In this document: in pieces, positions 16,685-20,304 of the stretch | Layout of the letters: the number at the start of each line of letters is the position of its first letter | Position numbering within the stretch: position 1 is the stretch's first letter | Program-made: the position numbers and the translations under genes | The notes under the pieces: generated by a model | Told to the model about the DNA's origin: nothing | Database searches by the model: none | The model's input: the letters and a program-made list of their open reading frames with translations, nothing else | Origin: a virus | Virus record (IMG/VR): IMGVR_UViG_3300047553_000579 | Coordinates: 1-20,304 of that record | Direction: 5' to 3' (one strand) | DNA: 20,304 bases

Positions 16685-17463
16685 TAGTACACACCCCATT
16701 TTCCACGCAGGTAGTTAAATACAGATGCAAGATTACCAGCAGACAAAACGCTGCTGTAAACAATTATTTCAGCAATGTCTCCGTTAAAAAAATCGGTTGT
16801 CCCGTTTTTGCTTGCTCCGTAACTCGTTAGTGAGTTCGTGGACAATCCAGTCAAAGTCAATGTGCTTGATGCAGACACTCCATTCGATTTAACATCAACG
16901 GAGACATTTCCAGACGAAATGCCAGAGCTTTGTGCTGACTGAATAAAAAATGTTCCGGCAGTCTGGACTAGATTAGATGCTGAAGTTGCAAGCCCTGTTT
17001 TGTGAATAGACAGATACGAGGAAGGGTCTAAACCAAATGCCAGATACCCATTAGCCGTTCCAGAATATTCTGCAATGAATGCTGGATAGTTTGAACCACC
17101 AGCCCTTTTTGTTACGGTGATTATCGTGAATGCCAAGTTGGCCCATTGCAGGGAATTAGATAAAAAATCATTCACGCCATCAAAACGCACTACTGGAAGG
17201 GAATTCAAAATAGATAATTTTAATGCCGGCTTATTTGTTCCACTTGCTTGAACCGCATTCCTCAATGTTCCACTCTTGTCTCTCCACTCTCCAACAGGAT
17301 CTCCGTCAGCAATTGCAAGGCTACCACCGCTGGATTGATAAAGTGTTGATAAATCAGAAGCATCGAGCCAAAGCTCTAAACCTGAAATCAAAGTTGGCTG
17401 AAATGATGGCCCGCTAGCCAATCTATATCCACTCAGCCCCAGCCCAATGCCCGTGCCAATCAT
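16684..17463 (-). CDS. LamG/concanavalin-A-like tail protein (receptor-binding candidate)
   Basis: 259 residues from ATG 17463, chosen over ATG 17505 because GGAGAG precedes it by 5 bases. GLELWLDASDLSTLYQSSGG ... GDPVGEWRDKSGTLRNAVQ ... LPVVRFDGVNDFLSNSLQWANLAFTIITV is the typical opening of LamG_3 jelly-roll domains. The C-terminal half carries the remaining strands (GYLAFGLDPSSYLSIHKTG, FFNGDIAEIIVYSSVLSAGNLASVFNYLRGKWG). It presumably binds a surface glycan and may define host range. The gene is more AT-rich than its neighbours, hinting at exchange. Confidence 0.75.
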   Translation of the reverse strand: MIGTGIGLGLSGYRLASGPSFQPTLISGLELWLDASDLSTLYQSSGGSLAIADGDPVGEWRDKSGTLRNAVQASGTNKPALKLSILNSLPVVRFDGVNDFLSNSLQWANLAFTIITVTKRAGGSNYPAFIAEYSGTANGYLAFGLDPSSYLSIHKTGLATSASNLVQTAGTFFIQSAQSSGISSGNVSVDVKSNGVSASSTLTLTGLSTNSLTSYGASKNGTTDFFNGDIAEIIVYSSVLSAGNLASVFNYLRGKWGVY

Positions 17464-17519
17464 GGATTCTCTCCGGTTGGTGCCGATGCTTAGAAGGTCG
17501 CGCATTGGCTACCCCGAAA

Positions 17520-17783
17520 TCAGTACAGGTTAACGATGGATGTAGCCGTGGTGCTGGTAGCCTTAACCCTGGTCACCCGCACCGGCAGAATGCTACCAGC
17601 CGGAACCGCTGTGAAGGTCACATCCCCACCGCCGGCCATTGTGGCGACGATATTGCCAGCGCCGCCCACATAGAGCGCTCTGGATGTGTAGGCCAAATCG
17701 GTGGAGTCACTCGGAGTGACCGCTACGGCATTGTCCGCCGGACTCGTCAGGCCTTCCGCTGCAAATTGATGCTGGTCTGCCAT
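17520..17783 (-). CDS. Small virion protein resembling GTA spike-base protein
   Basis: 87 residues. LTSPADNAVAVTPSDSTDLAYTSRALYVGGAGNIVATMAGGGDVTFTAVPAGSILPVRVTRVKATSTTATSIVNLY has the pattern TPSD-T-L--RALYVG-AG-----MAGG--VTF--VPAG--LPVRV-RV-ATGTTA I recall from the RCAP_Rcc01079-type spike-base family of gene transfer agents and many phages. It is probably a small trimer-forming spike or decoration protein. The stop-to-start gap with the previous gene is only 3 bases. Confidence 0.7.
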   Translation of the reverse strand: MADQHQFAAEGLTSPADNAVAVTPSDSTDLAYTSRALYVGGAGNIVATMAGGGDVTFTAVPAGSILPVRVTRVKATSTTATSIVNLY

Positions 17784-17786
17784 CTC

Positions 17787-18206
17787 TTAGTACTCCTCGA
17801 TTACTGCGACAATGTTTGCCGTCTTGGCACTGGTCATCGTGGCCAGCGCGCCCACTTTGAGAATGTGACCGTTCTTCAGCGGCAGGATGGCGCGGTTGTT
17901 CAGGTCGCGCGGCAGTCCTGGCAACAGGCTGGAGCCTAGAATGTCGACCGTTGCCGCTGCGCCATCGGTGCCGCTGGTGGCAGCGATGCGGACGGTGCCT
18001 AGAAGCAAATCAGTCGTGCCGTCATTGATTACAACCTTGAGGTTGATGGCAGCAGAATCATCGCTGGTTGCCGTTAGGCTCTTTACCACGCAGTCATTGG
18101 AACCGGCTGTGTACAAGGTTTGGAGCGCCGTGGTGCTGGCACTGGTCAATTGCTTGCCAGCAATCTCGATTTCCTGCGTGAAATTCAGATTGGTACTCTT
18201 TGGCAT
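17787..18206 (-). CDS. Virion protein of unknown function
   Basis: 139 residues from ATG 18206 (AGGAGG four bases upstream). Thr/Ser/Ala rich with repeating strands: FTQEIEIAGKQLTSASTTALQTLYTAGSNDCVVKSLTATSDD, NLKVVINDGTTDLLLGTVRIAATSG, GHILKVGALATMTSAKTANIVAVIEEY. The pattern is typical of small beta-sandwich phage decoration proteins. Not recognised by family. Confidence 0.7.
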   Translation of the reverse strand: MPKSTNLNFTQEIEIAGKQLTSASTTALQTLYTAGSNDCVVKSLTATSDDSAAINLKVVINDGTTDLLLGTVRIAATSGTDGAAATVDILGSSLLPGLPRDLNNRAILPLKNGHILKVGALATMTSAKTANIVAVIEEY

Positions 18207-18214
18207 GATTCCTC

Positions 18215-18634
18215 CTAGTTCTGAACCTTGATTGGGTCATTCATCGTCACTGCGAATGTTCCCGCGCTACTGCTGATGTCGGCACCGAAATCGATAAAGC
18301 AAACCAGTTCGTCCGCGCTCGATGCGCCGCCTCGGGATTTATAAATCACTGCGCCGCGAGCGGTGATTGTGCTGCTGGTCCAACTGGTAATTGAGAAACT
18401 GATTTCCACATCGTTGTTCGTGTTGTCCACCGCTGCCACAGTGCAGGTGGCTGAGTTACCGCCGCTGGTGTAACCGGTGCCGGTCACTTCATTCGTGATG
18501 TCGTTGCGTTTGTCGTGCGCCTTGTCGGCAGTGTAGCTACTGGTAACCAACATGCACTTGAACGTGTCGGATGCGCAATTGATCGCACCCGTGAACGAGT
18601 CGTAATAGAACGAGTTGTACACCAGACTCGCCAT
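18215..18634 (-). CDS. Conserved phage tail/virion protein
   Basis: 139 residues from ATG 18634 (TAATG overlap). Pattern: MASLVYNSFYYDSFTGAINCASDTFKCMLVTSSYTADKAHDKRNDITNEVTGTGYTSGGNSATC, then TITARGAVIYKSRGG and LVCFIDFGADISSSAGTFAVTMND. It is common in siphovirus late regions and annotated as tail or hypothetical protein; the EVTGTGYTSGG motif is characteristic. It probably forms a trimeric beta-structure. Context strongly supports a structural role. Confidence 0.8.
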   Translation of the reverse strand: MASLVYNSFYYDSFTGAINCASDTFKCMLVTSSYTADKAHDKRNDITNEVTGTGYTSGGNSATCTVAAVDNTNNDVEISFSITSWTSSTITARGAVIYKSRGGASSADELVCFIDFGADISSSAGTFAVTMNDPIKVQN

Positions 18635-18894
18635 TACGCTTTATCCTTGGGTTTGAACTGGCCACCTTGAATCATGTCGGTGATCCGCTCGATCTCGGTG
18701 CCTAGCTGCTGCTGGGTTTTCGCCAGGACAGACAGCGTGCTTTCCAGTGAGGACAAGAACGCAAAGTGGCGATCCCGCAGCGGCACAATCAATTCTTTGG
18801 CTATCCAGGCGCAGCATTGATAAAACGCATACCCAGCCACACACAGGCCCATGGTTGGCAAACCGAACTCGCGGATGAATTGGACAGCATCCAT
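18634..18894 (-). CDS. Small membrane-anchored coiled-coil protein (holin-like)
   Basis: 86 residues from ATG 18894. One transmembrane segment (FGLPTMGLCVAGYAFYQCCAWIA) is followed by a charged helical region (RDRHFAFLSSLESTLSVLAKTQQQLGTEIERITDMI) and a basic end (QFKPKDKA). This is the layout of small late-block holin-like or spanin-adjacent proteins. The frame is open to 19269, but the upstream part is only the other frame of the papain-like gene. It is translated just after that peptidase (8-base gap). Confidence 0.65.
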   Translation of the reverse strand: MDAVQFIREFGLPTMGLCVAGYAFYQCCAWIAKELIVPLRDRHFAFLSSLESTLSVLAKTQQQLGTEIERITDMIQGGQFKPKDKA

Positions 18895-18902
18895 GGACAA
18901 CC

Positions 18903-19802
18903 TCAGATCAGCCAATTGATGGAACGAGCAGGGAAACCGGTGAACCGTGAGAATGCAAAAGAATCCCGCTGGCGCAGCATGGAATCCGCCACCTCGGCAT
19001 CCACCCACCAGCCGGATGACGGCGCGTCCGGGTGCGATTTTGGACCGGTGGTTGACTGGAATCCCCAACTGTTCACGATGAACAATCCAGGCCGTTTCCC
19101 GGCGCGCCTGTAGCCTATAAACGACATCGAATGTCCCCACCGGCCACTGGGCGCGGAATAGCCATCCTCTGAGCGTTTGAGTGAGAATCCCCGGGTACTG
19201 GCCACCTGCACGCCGTAACCCTGGCCAATGGCTGAGACGGCATCCGAGAACGAGGTAATCAGAGTGCATTCGCCGATTGGATGTTTTTTCGCCTCGGCCT
19301 CGATCTCCGGTGGTACTCCACCGCGCCCCCAGTCCCGGCAGCGTTTTGGATCGTATTTCCGCAGGTCATAGGAGCCATAGACACCCTGCGCGACCACTCC
19401 CCAGTTGCGTACCCACTCGGCTGCCCAAGCGCCTACCGAGCCATCCCCGGAGATTTTGCCGCCGCCGACCTCGACACGGGAACCGCCGTAGATGGCCTCC
19501 ATGCACGGAATCTTGGTTTCCTCGTCATCACCGGCAAGGATTTCGCAGGCCATGGTGAACATCAACGCATGGCTGGTTCCGAACGAAACGCAGGAGCCAA
19601 CAGAACCCTGAGACAGTTCAGGCCATGCCGTTCCGCTGGCCTTTTGCCATGCCTGCCATCCCAACACCTCGTCCGGCAGTTTGGCCTCATCCACGGCGCT
19701 GGCCGGCGTGTCTCCCCATGTCGGCATGGGTAGCGAGGCCAACACCGCATCCACTGCGGCGGGGTCCTCGATCCATCCGAAGTCCTGAATCTCTTCAGCC
19801 AT
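18903..19802 (-). CDS. Papain-like (C1A) cysteine peptidase
   Basis: 299 residues from ATG 19802; the frame runs open to 20063 but the extension is only the other frame of the preceding gene. Complete papain catalytic set: Q65 (oxyanion) and C71 in SQGSVGSCVSFG, H224 in WGHSMSFIGYR, N244 in IVNSWG. There is no signal peptide. In a phage late region it may be virion-associated, acting on host surface proteins or on virion assembly, or be released at lysis. An acidic N-terminal segment (AEEIQDFGWIEDPAAVD) may be a pro-region. Catalytic residues are all present, so activity is likely. Confidence 0.85.
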   Translation of the reverse strand: MAEEIQDFGWIEDPAAVDAVLASLPMPTWGDTPASAVDEAKLPDEVLGWQAWQKASGTAWPELSQGSVGSCVSFGTSHALMFTMACEILAGDDEETKIPCMEAIYGGSRVEVGGGKISGDGSVGAWAAEWVRNWGVVAQGVYGSYDLRKYDPKRCRDWGRGGVPPEIEAEAKKHPIGECTLITSFSDAVSAIGQGYGVQVASTRGFSLKRSEDGYSAPSGRWGHSMSFIGYRRAGKRPGLFIVNSWGFQSTTGPKSHPDAPSSGWWVDAEVADSMLRQRDSFAFSRFTGFPARSINWLI

Positions 19803-19806
19803 TCGT

Positions 19807-20304
19807 TCACCGCGCCAGAGTGTTGAGAATTTGGCTGATCCGGCGGCACTGCGCGGCGCATCGTGCGCCGAGTCCCCCCGCAAGGATGGCCGCCGGATCA
19901 GTTCCAAGAGTGTTGGACAACTCGTCGGCAATACGCTGGCGCACCGCCAATAGCTTGTTCCCGAGGTTGGTTTGCTGGCTGAGTAGTCGCAATGCGCCGG
20001 TCCACGCGCCCAGCGTGCCGTGCTGGCTCGCCATGATTTCGCCTTGACGGTAAATTTCGGCAAGTGTTTTCAGGCTGGCTTGCTGGTCCGGTTCCTGCAA
20101 GCCGCCAAGGATGTTGGACAGAGCAACGTAGAGGGGATCCCGGGTGATGTCATCCGGCGTGGGTGTGGGAGCCGGTGGCACCGGAGCCGGTGGCGTGGGT
20201 GGCGGGACATCCCCGGCGATTATGTCAGTTGTGGCATATTCCGGCACATCGCCAGAAGCGCTTACGAACGTTAAACGGTACCTCCCCGGTGTGTAACAGA
20301 TCAC
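19807..20304 (-). CDS. Partial late protein with proline-rich linker
   Basis: The frame runs off the right edge, so the N-terminus is missing (a GTG lies in the last codon visible, but there is no reason to take it as the start). Visible parts: a beta-type segment (YTPGRYRLTFVSASGDVPEYATTDIIAG), a proline-rich linker (PPPTPPAPVPPAPTPTP), and a helical C-terminal domain (YVALSNILGGLQEPDQQASLKTLAEIYRQ ... LLAVRQRIADELSNTL ... RISQILNTLAR). Probably a multidomain virion or tail protein. It ends 4 bases before the papain-like start. Confidence 0.7.
   Translation of the reverse strand: MICYTPGRYRLTFVSASGDVPEYATTDIIAGDVPPPTPPAPVPPAPTPTPDDITRDPLYVALSNILGGLQEPDQQASLKTLAEIYRQGEIMASQHGTLGAWTGALRLLSQQTNLGNKLLAVRQRIADELSNTLGTDPAAILAGGLGARCAAQCRRISQILNTLAR

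Noticed and set aside
18895-19269. Upstream extension of the small membrane protein
   Set aside because: Only the other frame of the papain-like gene; the natural start is ATG 18894.

Overview
This window looks like the central part of a temperate tailed-phage genome, probably infecting a planctomycete or a close relative. The host guess is inferred from two things. The tyrosine recombinase has the HKASG / YFGPTG N-terminal layout I associate with planctomycete integrases. A secreted CNCCFWGKR-type protein (1341-1685) also resembles proteins I recall from that phylum. No ribosomal RNA, complete tRNA or host housekeeping gene is visible. Nearly every gene is on the minus strand and tightly coupled (ATGA, GTGA and TAATG junctions are the rule). 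The exceptions are the integrase and one small DNA-binding-protein gene.

Layout, read in the direction of minus-strand transcription (high to low coordinates). 20304-13757 is a late block: virion/tail proteins (proline-rich partial protein, repeated small beta-rich proteins, a LamG-like protein, an Ig-like protein), two small membrane proteins (holin candidates), a papain-like peptidase, a C39-like peptidase, an HNH nuclease and a metallophosphoesterase. 13760-11443 is the lysogeny/integration module: integrase (plus strand), an attP-like site made of the 3' half of tRNA-Pro(UGG), flanking TTACCGAAA repeats that look like integrase arm sites, an excisionase-type HTH protein, a small Arc-like protein, and a divergent control region whose palindrome overlaps a promoter. 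11596-79 is a long early operon: small lipoprotein, CsrA-like RNA-binding protein, several small Cys-rich proteins, a putative ssDNA-annealing protein with a DUF669 ssDNA-binding partner, an unknown protein linked to an HNH domain by a possible -1 frameshift, a ParB/DUF4326 fusion, a replication initiator with an embedded iteron origin, a sigma-like protein, a tRNA-guanine-transglycosylase-like protein, DUF3310, small secreted proteins, a RusA resolvase and an HNH protein. The HNH is in the position usually just upstream of terminase, which would lie left of the window.

Because phage genes lie on both sides of the tRNA-half site, the sequence appears to be the unintegrated (circular, concatemeric or virion) form rather than a prophage with host flanks. 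Replication seems to use an initiator acting on its own gene plus host helicase and polymerase, since neither is encoded here. Recombination is served by the annealing protein/DUF669/RusA set. The most striking non-gene signals are the iteron-plus-palindrome array at 5928-6009, the slippery TTTAAAA at 7506-7512, the tRNA-half attP with its repeat arms at 12365-12682, and the operator region at 11615-11656. All functional calls come from reading motifs; no database search was run.
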